Below, one piece after another: positions 15,333-22,180 of a stretch of DNA of 23,173 nt. Location: NCBI GenBank assembly GCA_035294855.1, contig DATGKD010000250.1, forward strand, positions 1-23,173, read 5' to 3'. Source of the stretch: DATGKD01 sp035294855 (GTDB taxonomy: Bacteria > Actinomycetota > Acidimicrobiia > Acidimicrobiales > UBA8190). The notes under the pieces were generated by a model. The model was not told the DNA's origin and did no database searches. It was given only the letters and a program-made list of their open reading frames with translations. A program made the position numbers and the translations under genes. Positions within the stretch are counted from its first letter, which is position 1. Each line of letters begins with the position of its first letter.

Positions 15333-15363
15333 GCCGGCGATGGTCGAGGCGATCACTCGGGCG

Positions 15364-15395
15364 CAAGAACTGGAAGAAACAAGAACTGGAAGAAA
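15364..15395 (+). repeat. 16-bp perfect tandem repeat in the yebC leader
   Basis: CAAGAACTGGAAGAAA occurs at 15364-15379 and 15380-15395. It is an A/G-rich island in GC-rich surroundings, 38 nt before the yebC ATG. The following AGAAGGCGG (about 15418-15426) serves as Shine-Dalgarno. An in-frame TAG at 15427-15429 rules out the repeat being part of the YebC protein. Confidence 0.85.
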
Positions 15396-15432
15396 CAGCC
15401 AAGCGGGCACGGAAGAGAGAAGGCGGTAGCAG

Positions 15433-16182
15433 ATGTCGGGTCATTCGAAGTGGGCGACCACCAAGCACCGCAAGGCGGCGGTCGACAAGGCGCGTGCCAA
15501 GGTCTTCGCCAAGGTGATCAGGCAGCTGGAGGTGGCCGCCCGTGAAGGCGGCGGTGACGTCAATTCCAATGCCACGCTCCGCACGATGTTCGAGAAGGCG
15601 CGTGCCGCCTCGGTGCCGCTCGACACGATCGAGCGCGCCATCAAGCGAGGCACGGGCGAGCTCGAGGGAGTGCACTACGAGGAGGTCTCGTACGAGGGCT
15701 ACGCCCCGGGCGGCGTGGCCGTCATCGTCGAGTGCCTCACCGACAACCGCAACCGCACGGGGGCCGAGGTACGCAACATCTTCGTCCGCAACGGCGGCAA
15801 CATGGCCGAGCCGGGCTCGGTCGGCTGGCAGTTCGCCCGCAAGGGGGTCATCGGCCTCCCGCGCTCGCTCGACGAGGACGAGATCATGGAGGTCGCCGCG
15901 GACGCGGGCGCCGAGGACCTTGCCGACGAGGACGACCGCTGGGTGGTGACGAGCGCGCCGCACGATCTGGCGGCGGTACGCGACGCGCTCGAGGCGTCGG
16001 GTATCGAGCCCGAATCCGCGGAGCTCGCCATGGTCCCGTCCACGACCGTCCCCGTCAACGACGAGGCCGAAGTGCGCAGGATCCTGCGCCTCATCGAGGC
16101 CTTGGAGGACCACGACGACGTACAGAACGTGTGGTCCAACTTCGACATCCCGGACGAACTGCTCGTCGCCGTGGCCGGCTGA
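15433..16182 (+). CDS. yebC: YebC/PmpR/TACO1-family protein
   Basis: The 249-residue protein begins MSGHSKWATTKHRKAAVDKA, the standard start of the family, and keeps FEKARAASVPLDTIERAIKR, YEGYAPGGVAVIVECLTDNRNRT and the NGGNMAEPGSVGWQF segment. Members have been described as transcriptional regulators (PmpR) and, more recently, as translation factors that help ribosomes through proline-rich stretches. Which role applies here cannot be told from sequence. The gene sits before ruvCAB, a very common arrangement in bacteria, and after pdxT, as in mycobacteria (Rv2603c). It ends 99 nt before ruvC, which has its own promoter. Confidence 0.95.
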   Translation: MSGHSKWATTKHRKAAVDKARAKVFAKVIRQLEVAAREGGGDVNSNATLRTMFEKARAASVPLDTIERAIKRGTGELEGVHYEEVSYEGYAPGGVAVIVECLTDNRNRTGAEVRNIFVRNGGNMAEPGSVGWQFARKGVIGLPRSLDEDEIMEVAADAGAEDLADEDDRWVVTSAPHDLAAVRDALEASGIEPESAELAMVPSTTVPVNDEAEVRRILRLIEALEDHDDVQNVWSNFDIPDELLVAVAG

Positions 16183-16236
16183 GTCGCCCTCGCGAGAGCG
16201 TGGGTCGCGGCCCCGTCGCGAGGCCGCTCGACGCCC

Positions 16237-16248
16237 GGTGGATCCACC
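16237..16248. promoter_or_regulatory. 12-bp perfect palindrome upstream of ruvC
   Basis: GGTGGATCCACC is fully self-complementary and lies 20 nt before the ruvC -10, reaching the -35 zone. It could be an operator half-site pair or a chance palindrome. The preceding GCGGCC/GGCCGC pair (about 16207-16226) could form a terminator-like stem for yebC. Confidence 0.3.
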
Positions 16249-16268
16249 CGGCCGTGCGCGACCGTTGG

Positions 16269-16289
16269 TAGCTTCGAACGCGTGTTCGT
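16269..16289 (+). promoter_or_regulatory. ruvC promoter -10 with LexA (SOS) box over the start codon
   Basis: TAGCTT (16269-16274) is the -10; GTG 16282 lies 7 nt downstream, predicting a leaderless mRNA. Overlapping it is TCGAAC-GCGT-GTTCGT (16274-16289). The inner 14 bases match the Gram-positive SOS box CGAACRNRYGTTCG at every position, and the mycobacterial consensus TCGAAC-N4-GTTCGA in all but the last base. LexA bound here would cover the transcription start. ruvCAB is a known SOS target in many bacteria. Confidence 0.8.
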
Positions 16290-16806
16290 CCTGGGCGTCG
16301 ACCCCGGCCTGTCGCGTTGCGGGTACGGCGTGGTGCGCCGGTACGGAAGCAACCTGAGCGCGACCGCGGGCGGGTTCATCACCACCGACCCGGACCTCCC
16401 GCTTCAGCACCGCCTCTTCGTGCTGGCGAAGGAATTGCGGGCGCTCATGGCCGAGACCCAGCCCCAGGCCGTGGTGGTGGAGCGCGTGTTCTTCCAGACC
16501 AACGCCAATACCGCCATGGCCACCGGCCAGGCCGCCGGGGTGGCCCTGTTGGCCGCAGCCGAGGCCGGGTGCGAAGTAGCCCAGTACACCGCCAACGAGG
16601 TGAAGCTCGCCGTGGCGGGCTTCGGCGGCGCCACCAAGGAGCAGGTGCAGCACATGGTGGCCGCGCTGCTGGACCTCCCCGAGCCGCCCCGGCCCGCCGA
16701 CCTCGCCGACGCGCTCGCGCTGGCGGTGTGCCACTTGACCGCCCAGCCGCTGCGGCGCGCCATCGAAGCGGCGACGGCGGCGGGCGCCGCCGCCGAGGCC
16801 GGTTGA
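16282..16806 (+). CDS. ruvC: Crossover junction endodeoxyribonuclease RuvC
   Basis: RuvC resolves Holliday junctions by paired cuts. The 174-residue protein shows the four acidic catalytic residues of the RNase H-like fold: D7 in LGVDPGLSRCGYG, E67 in VVVERVFFQTN, and D140/D143 in PADLADALALAVCH. The length is normal. The GTG 16282 start gives the expected MFVLGVDPG beginning and lies inside the LexA box, so the first codons are part of an operator. ruvA starts 14 nt after its stop, with ruvB overlapping ruvA, giving a single ruvCAB operon. Confidence 0.97.
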   Translation: MFVLGVDPGLSRCGYGVVRRYGSNLSATAGGFITTDPDLPLQHRLFVLAKELRALMAETQPQAVVVERVFFQTNANTAMATGQAAGVALLAAAEAGCEVAQYTANEVKLAVAGFGGATKEQVQHMVAALLDLPEPPRPADLADALALAVCHLTAQPLRRAIEAATAAGAAAEAG

Positions 16807-16819
16807 CGAGGAGCTCGCG

Positions 16820-17416
16820 GTGATCGGATGGCTGCGCGGCGAGGTGCTCGCTCGCACGACCGCAGGGGAGGTGCTGCTCGACGTCGGCGGGGTCGGCTAC
16901 CGGGTGAGCGTTCCCGGGCCGTTGCTGGCTGGGTTGCCCGAGCGCGGCGCGCCTGTCGAGATGCACGTCCACACCCACGTGCGGGAGGACGCCATCGTCC
17001 TCTACGGCTTCGGTTCCGATCACGAACGGCGGTGCTTCGAGGCCTTGCTGGGGGCTCACGGCGTCGGGCCGGCACTGGCGCTGGCGGTGCTGAGCACGCT
17101 CGGCCCTTCAGATCTGGTGCGCGCCGTCCTGGACGAGGACCTGGCGTCGCTGTGCGCCGTCCCCGGGATCGGGCGCAAGACCGCGGCCCGGCTCGTGCTC
17201 GACCTGCGCAGCCGGCTGGACCTGCCCGACACGACGAGCGCCGTCCCCGGTAGCGACGGCGCCACATCGGGCGTGCGCGGGGATGTCCGCGCCGCTCTGA
17301 CCGAGCTCGGCTACGGCAGCGACGAGATCCGGCGCGCCCTCGAGGGCGTGCCCGCCGAGGGCTCGGTCGAGGAGCTGCTGCGCGGGGCCTTGCGCGAGCT
17401 CGCGGGCGTCCGGTGA
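16820..17416 (+). CDS. ruvA: Holliday junction branch-migration protein RuvA
   Basis: RuvA binds the four-way junction as a tetramer and loads RuvB. The 198-residue protein begins MIGWLRGEV with the OB-fold domain. It has two helix-hairpin-helix motifs, around GAHGVGPALALAVL (74-87) and VPGIGRKTAARL (114-125), and ends with the small C-terminal domain that contacts RuvB (about 150-198). The GTG start at 16820 is preceded by GAGGAG (16808-16813). Its stop overlaps the ruvB start (GTGA, 17413-17416), indicating coupled translation. Confidence 0.96.
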   Translation: MIGWLRGEVLARTTAGEVLLDVGGVGYRVSVPGPLLAGLPERGAPVEMHVHTHVREDAIVLYGFGSDHERRCFEALLGAHGVGPALALAVLSTLGPSDLVRAVLDEDLASLCAVPGIGRKTAARLVLDLRSRLDLPDTTSAVPGSDGATSGVRGDVRAALTELGYGSDEIRRALEGVPAEGSVEELLRGALRELAGVR

Positions 17417-18591
17417 GCGCGCGGCGCGAAGTGCTCGCTCCGGAGCGGGCGCCCGCCGCGGCCGACGACGGCAATGACACGGATGCGGGCTCCGAGGTGA
17501 CCGCCTCCGATGCGACCGCCAATACCGACGGCGGCGAGCGCGCCGGGGACCCGGTCTTGGCGCGGCCCGTGGAGCCGGCGGTGAATCCCGCGGATCTGGC
17601 CGACGAGGTACGGCTGCGCCCGCGGCGGCTGGCGGAGTTCCTCGGGCAGCCGCAATTGACGGACCACCTCGACATCGTTCTCGAGGCGGCGCGGCGGCGG
17701 CAGCAGCCCGTGGACCACCTGCTGTTCGCCGGGCCTCCCGGTCTCGGCAAGACCTCGCTCGCCGGCATCGTGGCGGCCGAAATGGGGGTCGGGCTGCGCG
17801 TCACGTCGGGGCCCGCGCTGGCACGGCCGGGCGATCTCGCCGCCCTGATCACCGACCTGCAAGCGGGTGACGTGCTGTTCATCGACGAGGTGCACCGACT
17901 CCCGCGCGCCGTCGAAGAGGTCCTCTACCCGGCGATGGAGGACTTCCAGCTCGACATCCTGATCGGCAAGGGCCCGACCGCGCGTTCGATCCGCCTGGAC
18001 CTCCCGCGCTTCACCTTGGTCGGCGCCACCACGCGTACCGGGCTGCTCACCGGACCCCTGCGGGACCGCTTCGGGTTCCTCGGGCGGCTGGACCTCTACG
18101 CACCTGAGGATCTCACCGGCATCGTGTTGCGGTCGGCGCGCATCCTGGGCATCGAGATCGAGCCGGTGGCGGCCGTGCTGATCGCGGCCCGGGCGCGGGG
18201 GACACCGCGCATCGCCAATCGGCTGTTGCGGCGGGTGCGCGACTTCGTCGAAGTGCGTGCCGAGGGCTCGATCACCGCCGCGCTCGCCACCCATGGGATG
18301 GAGCTCTTCGGAGTGGACGAGCTCGGCCTCGACAAGATCGACCGAGCCATCCTCGACGCGCTGTGCCGTCGATTCGACGGGCGCGCCGTGGGCCTCGTCA
18401 CGCTGGCGCAGTGCGTGGGCGAGGAGCCGGACACGGTCGAAGACGCCTACGAGCCGTACCTGCTCCAGCAGGGACTGTTGCAGCGAACGCCGCGCGGGCG
18501 GGTGGCGACGCCGCGCGCGTTCACCCACCTCGGCATGGAGGGCTCCGCGGCGGTGCCCGGCCACGAGGAGCCCGCCGCGACGCTCTGGTGA
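17413..18591 (+). CDS. ruvB: Holliday junction branch-migration helicase RuvB
   Basis: This AAA+ motor drives branch migration with RuvA. Walker A is GPPGLGKTS (107-115), Walker B FIDEVHRL (156-163), sensor 1 GATTR (204-208), and PLRDRFG (215-221) carries the arginine finger. A winged-helix DNA-binding domain ends the protein. At 392 residues it is longer than the usual 335-350 because of an N-terminal extension of about 60 residues rich in Ala, Asp and Thr, and a 15-residue tail. The GTG 17413 start is supported by the overlap with ruvA, though an internal start cannot be excluded. A strong hairpin follows the stop codon. Confidence 0.96.
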   Translation: MSARREVLAPERAPAAADDGNDTDAGSEVTASDATANTDGGERAGDPVLARPVEPAVNPADLADEVRLRPRRLAEFLGQPQLTDHLDIVLEAARRRQQPVDHLLFAGPPGLGKTSLAGIVAAEMGVGLRVTSGPALARPGDLAALITDLQAGDVLFIDEVHRLPRAVEEVLYPAMEDFQLDILIGKGPTARSIRLDLPRFTLVGATTRTGLLTGPLRDRFGFLGRLDLYAPEDLTGIVLRSARILGIEIEPVAAVLIAARARGTPRIANRLLRRVRDFVEVRAEGSITAALATHGMELFGVDELGLDKIDRAILDALCRRFDGRAVGLVTLAQCVGEEPDTVEDAYEPYLLQQGLLQRTPRGRVATPRAFTHLGMEGSAAVPGHEEPAATLW

Positions 18592-18599
18592 GCCTTCCG

Positions 18600-18627
18600 G
18601 CTCTGAGCGGCGCATAGGGCTCAGAGC
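18600..18627 (+). terminator. Hairpin after ruvB, probable terminator
   Basis: GCTCTGAGC (18600-18608) pairs perfectly with GCTCAGAGC (18619-18627) across a 10-nt loop, starting 8 nt after the ruvB stop. No T-run follows, which is common in high-GC actinobacteria. It separates the ruvCAB operon from yajC-secDF. Confidence 0.6.
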
Positions 18628-18678
18628 GTCACCTGTCTGACGAAGTCCTGGTGACCGGGTGTCTTCGGTCGCCTGGAG

Positions 18679-18684
18679 TAAGGT
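18679..18684 (+). promoter_or_regulatory. Putative -10 for the yajC-secD-secF operon
   Basis: TAAGGT (18679-18684, preceded by AG) fits TANNNT and would start an mRNA about 30 nt before ATG 18721, with GGAG (18706-18709) as Shine-Dalgarno. The upstream hairpin suggests a new transcription unit begins here. A -35 is not evident. Confidence 0.4.
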
Positions 18685-18720
18685 CTGACGCTCGGACCGC
18701 ACGCCGGAGACACGGACCTC

Positions 18721-19281
18721 ATGCTCATCGCTCACGCCGTCACCACCGCCCTCCTGGCGGCATCGAGCTCCTCCTCCAAGACCAGCGGTGGCAGCAGCGC
18801 CTTGTCGCTGGTGTTCCTGGTCGTCATCTTCGCGGTCGCCTATTTCGCCTTCCTGCGGCCCCGGTCCCAGGCGGCACGCCGCCAGCGCGAGACGCTCACC
18901 GAGCTCAACGCGGGGGACGAGGTGCTCACCGGCGCGGGCATCTTCGGGCGGGTCCTCGACGTCGAGGCCGACCGGGTGACGATCGAGACCGCCCCGGGAA
19001 CGCGCATCACGGTCCTGCGCTCGACGATCGCCCGCAAGCTCAACGAGCCCGAGGAGACGCTCCACGACGAAGAGCGCGAGGGCGTGGCGTGGGAGGGCGA
19101 CGAGCACGACGCCGAGCACGACGAGTACGAGCACGATCACGGGTACGAGCACGACGCCGAGCACGACGAGCACGACGCGCACGACGGTGAGCCCCTCGCC
19201 GACGGGTCACCCGCCGACGAGGCCTCCCACAGCGACGACGAGCCCGGAACGGGCCGGGGGAGTGGAGGGAACCGCTCTTGA
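18721..19281 (+). CDS. yajC: Preprotein translocase subunit YajC with His/Asp/Glu-rich tail
   Basis: YajC is the small membrane partner of SecDF. The protein has one membrane span (about 28-46), the family segment FLRPRSQAARRQRE (44-57), and GDEVLTGAGIFGRVLDVEADRVTIE (65-89), the usual cytoplasmic domain. Typical YajC proteins are 85-120 residues; this one has 186 because of an acidic tail. Residues 127-157 hold eight histidines (129, 133, 138, 140, 144, 148, 151, 154) spaced among Asp and Glu, a pattern able to bind metal ions. The Ser-rich N-terminus (14-26) is probably outside. Its stop overlaps the secD TTG start. Confidence 0.92.
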   Translation: MLIAHAVTTALLAASSSSSKTSGGSSALSLVFLVVIFAVAYFAFLRPRSQAARRQRETLTELNAGDEVLTGAGIFGRVLDVEADRVTIETAPGTRITVLRSTIARKLNEPEETLHDEEREGVAWEGDEHDAEHDEYEHDHGYEHDAEHDEHDAHDGEPLADGSPADEASHSDDEPGTGRGSGGNRS

Positions 19282-20786
19282 AGCGCTCGCTCGTGGTCAG
19301 CCTGGTCGTGACCGTGGTGATCGCGGTGATCTTCCTGGCGGCGACACTGGGCGGCGGCTGGTCCCCCAAGCTCGGCCTCGATCTGGCGGGTGGGTCCGAG
19401 GTGGTCTACAAGCCGGCGCGCGCCATCTCGCCCGGCCAGATGAACACCACCATCAACATCATCCGCAACCGCGTGGACGCGGCCGGGGCGTCGGGCGCGA
19501 CGGTGGCCTCCCAGGGCGGCAACGTCGTGGTGCAGTTCCCCGGCATCAACGACCCGCAGCGCCTCATCAACCTGATCGGCGAGACCGCCCAGCTGTACTT
19601 CCGGCCGGTGCTGTGCGGCGCCCCCGCCTACGCCAAGCCGCCGAAGGGGACCACGCCCCCGACGCAGCTCGCGTGCAACCCGCAGTACTCGACCTCCGCG
19701 GCCAACCTGAGCGTGAACACGAGCACGGGCAGCCCGAGCAACCAGATACCGCCCGACCCCACCTTCACCAACGTCCCGACCACGCCACCGTCGAGCGACA
19801 ACAAGGACCAGCCGGTGGTCCTGCCCGCCGGCGCCGGCGGCGGCATCTACGCCCGCTACGTCCTCGGGCCCTCGCAGCTGAACGGCACCGCCATCGCCAA
19901 CGCCCAGGCGCAGTTCGACACGAACTCGAGCCAGTGGGTCGTCTCCTACAACCTGACCGGGTCGGGCTCGCCCGCGTGGGACAGGGTGGCGCAGGCGAAC
20001 TTCCACGCGTACCTCGCCATCGACCTCGACGGCGTGGTCGAGTCGGCGCCGCTCATCCAGCCGAACCAGGCGTCGTTCACGTCGTTCCAGGGCAAGGGGC
20101 AGATCAGCGGCAGCTTCACGCAGAGCTCGGCGCAGACCCTCGCGCTCGAGCTCAACTACGGCGCGCTGCCCGTACCCTTGAAGCTGCTCACCAGGACCAC
20201 GGTGTCGCCCACCCTGGGGAAGTCCTCGCTCAAGGCGGGGCTGGCGGCGGGGATCGGGGGGCTCGCCCTGGTCCTCTTCTACACGATCCTCTACTACCGC
20301 GTGCTCGGGGTGGTGGTCGTCGCCGGGCTCCTGACCACCGCCGCGCTCCTCTGGGCCATCGTGTCCGCGCTCGGGCATACGTCGATGAACCTCACGCTCG
20401 ACTTGGCCGGCGTGACCGGGGTGATCGTGTCGGTGGGGATCACCGTCGACTCCTACATCGTCTACTTCGAACGGTTGAAGGACGAGGTGCGTTCGGGCAG
20501 ATCCGTGCGCACCAGCGTCGACCGAAGCTTCCAGGGCGCGTTCCGCACCGTGCTGGCTGCGGACCTGGTCTCGCTGGCGGCCGCGGTCGTGCTGTGGCTG
20601 CTGGCCGTGGGCACGGTGCGCGGGTTCGCCTTCTTCCTCGGGCTCTCCACCCTGCTCGACGTGTTCACCACGTTCTTCTTCACGAGACCGCTCGTCATCC
20701 TGCTGGGACGCAACGAGCGGATCACGCACGCCCGTGGCTTCGGCGTGGCACGGGGGCTCGCCATCGGGGGTGAGACGGCGGCATGA
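19278..20786 (+). CDS. secD: Protein translocase subunit SecD
   Basis: SecD works with SecF to pull exported proteins from the Sec channel using the proton gradient. The 502-residue protein has an N-terminal span (about 4-24), the LGLDLAGGSEVVY motif (32-44) and a large extracytoplasmic domain. That domain carries a Ser/Thr/Pro/Asn-rich insertion (about 135-190). A C-terminal block of about five spans follows, including the conserved VDSYIVYFERLKDE segment. The start is TTG 19278: a strong GGAGGGA (19264-19270) sits 7 nt upstream, and the codon overlaps the yajC stop (TTGA). Its own stop overlaps secF (ATGA), so the three genes are tightly coupled. Confidence 0.96.
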   Translation: MKRSLVVSLVVTVVIAVIFLAATLGGGWSPKLGLDLAGGSEVVYKPARAISPGQMNTTINIIRNRVDAAGASGATVASQGGNVVVQFPGINDPQRLINLIGETAQLYFRPVLCGAPAYAKPPKGTTPPTQLACNPQYSTSAANLSVNTSTGSPSNQIPPDPTFTNVPTTPPSSDNKDQPVVLPAGAGGGIYARYVLGPSQLNGTAIANAQAQFDTNSSQWVVSYNLTGSGSPAWDRVAQANFHAYLAIDLDGVVESAPLIQPNQASFTSFQGKGQISGSFTQSSAQTLALELNYGALPVPLKLLTRTTVSPTLGKSSLKAGLAAGIGGLALVLFYTILYYRVLGVVVVAGLLTTAALLWAIVSALGHTSMNLTLDLAGVTGVIVSVGITVDSYIVYFERLKDEVRSGRSVRTSVDRSFQGAFRTVLAADLVSLAAAVVLWLLAVGTVRGFAFFLGLSTLLDVFTTFFFTRPLVILLGRNERITHARGFGVARGLAIGGETAA

Positions 20787-22141
20787 GCGACACCAGCGTG
20801 ACGGAGGTGACCGAGGAGGCGACGGGCCCCCGGCCCAACGCGTTCGTGCGCCTCTACCGGGGCGAGACCTCGTTCGACTTCGTCGGCCGCCGCTGGTGGT
20901 GGTACTCCATCTCGGCGCTCATCATCGTGGCGGGCCTGGCCTCGTTCTCGGTGCGGGGCTTCAACTGGGGCATCGAGTTCAAGGGCGGGACCTCGTGGCA
21001 GGTGCCGGCGCGCGGCCACAGCGTGACCGACGTCCAGAATGCGCTCAACTCGACCGGCGTCACCGGCCCCATCATCCAGATCCTCGGGCGCGGCACGAGC
21101 GCCACCGTGCAGGTGCAGGCCGATCTCAACAGCCTCCCGGCCGCCCGTCAGACGACCATCAAGCAGAACGTGGAGTCCGCCCTGGGACGCATCGGGGGGG
21201 TCCCCGCGGCCCAGGTCTCGGTCACCGACGTGGGACCGACCTGGGGCGGCGAGATCAGCCAGAAGGCGATCATCGCCGTGCTCGTGTTCTTCGTGGTGGT
21301 GGTGGTGTACATCTCGTTCCGCTTCGAGTGGAAGATGGCCATCGCGGCATTGATCGCGGTGATCCACGACCTCCTCGTGGTGGCCGGCATCTACTCGTTG
21401 GCGGGCTTCCAGGTCGAACCGTCCACGGTCATCGCGGTGCTCACCATCCTGGGCTACTCGTTGTACGACACGGTCGTCGTCTTCGACCGCGTCAAGGAGA
21501 ACAGCCGCGGGCTCGGCGCCACCGGGCGCATGACCTACGAGGACGTCGTCAACCTGTCGATGAACCAGACGCTGGCGCGTTCGATCAACACGTCGCTCGT
21601 CGCCATCCTGCCGGTGCTCGCCGTGCTCGTGATCGGGGCGCAGCTGCTGGGCGCCACGACACTGCAGTACTTCGGGCTGGCGCTCGTCATCGGGCTCACG
21701 TCAGGGGCGTACTCGTCGATCTTCATCGCCTCCCCGGTGCTGTCGCAGATGAAAGAGCGCGAGCCCCGCTACGTGAGCATCCGCCAGAAGCTGGCCAACC
21801 GGGCCGACCGCGCCGGCATCTTGACCCCTCGTGCGGCCGCCGCGATGGCGATGGCGGGCGGCGGAGGCGGGGGGCGCCCCGCCTCGGCGCGCGCCGGGCG
21901 CGACGGGGCGGGCACCAAGCGCCCGGGCGGCGTGTTGAAGCCGGGAAGCGCCCGGATGCGCGAAGCGGCGGGTAACGGGCAGGGTGACGTGGACGCCGAA
22001 GAAGCCGGGGCCGCCGCCACCGCGGGGGCGACGGCCGGAGCGGCGCGCCGTCCGGGAGGCGGGGGCGCATCGGGGACTCGCCGACCCCCGCCGCGGCCGC
22101 GCAAGGGCAAGGGCGGAAAGCGCGGCGGGCGCCGTCGCTAG
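20783..22141 (+). CDS. secF: Protein translocase subunit SecF with long basic C-terminal tail
   Basis: SecF pairs with SecD in the membrane. The first span (about 39-57) is followed by the NWGIEFKGGTSW motif (61-72) and the periplasmic domain, then a block of spans containing GYSLYDTVVVFDRVKEN, the conserved SecF segment, and the SINTS sequence. The core ends near residue 335. A tail of about 115 residues follows, rich in Gly, Ala, Arg and Lys, with the last 30 strongly basic (ending GKGGKRGGRRR). Typical SecF proteins are 300-400 residues. The tail should lie in the cytoplasm, where it could touch ribosomes or RNA; this is inference. The gene ends 39 nt before rel; no apt gene lies between as it does in M. 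tuberculosis. Confidence 0.95.
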   Translation: MSDTSVTEVTEEATGPRPNAFVRLYRGETSFDFVGRRWWWYSISALIIVAGLASFSVRGFNWGIEFKGGTSWQVPARGHSVTDVQNALNSTGVTGPIIQILGRGTSATVQVQADLNSLPAARQTTIKQNVESALGRIGGVPAAQVSVTDVGPTWGGEISQKAIIAVLVFFVVVVVYISFRFEWKMAIAALIAVIHDLLVVAGIYSLAGFQVEPSTVIAVLTILGYSLYDTVVVFDRVKENSRGLGATGRMTYEDVVNLSMNQTLARSINTSLVAILPVLAVLVIGAQLLGATTLQYFGLALVIGLTSGAYSSIFIASPVLSQMKEREPRYVSIRQKLANRADRAGILTPRAAAAMAMAGGGGGGRPASARAGRDGAGTKRPGGVLKPGSARMREAAGNGQGDVDAEEAGAAATAGATAGAARRPGGGGASGTRRPPPRPRKGKGGKRGGRRR

Positions 22142-22168
22142 TCCAGTCCGCACGACCGGGTCGGCAGG

Positions 22169-22180
22169 TACGGTGAAGGA
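22169..22180 (+). promoter_or_regulatory. Promoter -10 for rel, predicted leaderless
   Basis: GGTACGGT contains TACGGT (22169-22174), ending 6 nt before ATG 22181. The intervening GAAGGA resembles a Shine-Dalgarno but abuts the ATG with no spacer, so leaderless initiation at 22181 is the better reading. Confidence 0.45.

Noticed and set aside
15329..15517. Small basic ORF across the 16-bp repeat
   Set aside because: It overlaps yebC out of frame and has no start signal; its charge comes from the A/G-rich repeat.
22175..22180. GAAGGA as the Shine-Dalgarno for rel
   Set aside because: It directly touches the ATG; no working spacer remains, and the -10 position predicts that the mRNA starts at the ATG.
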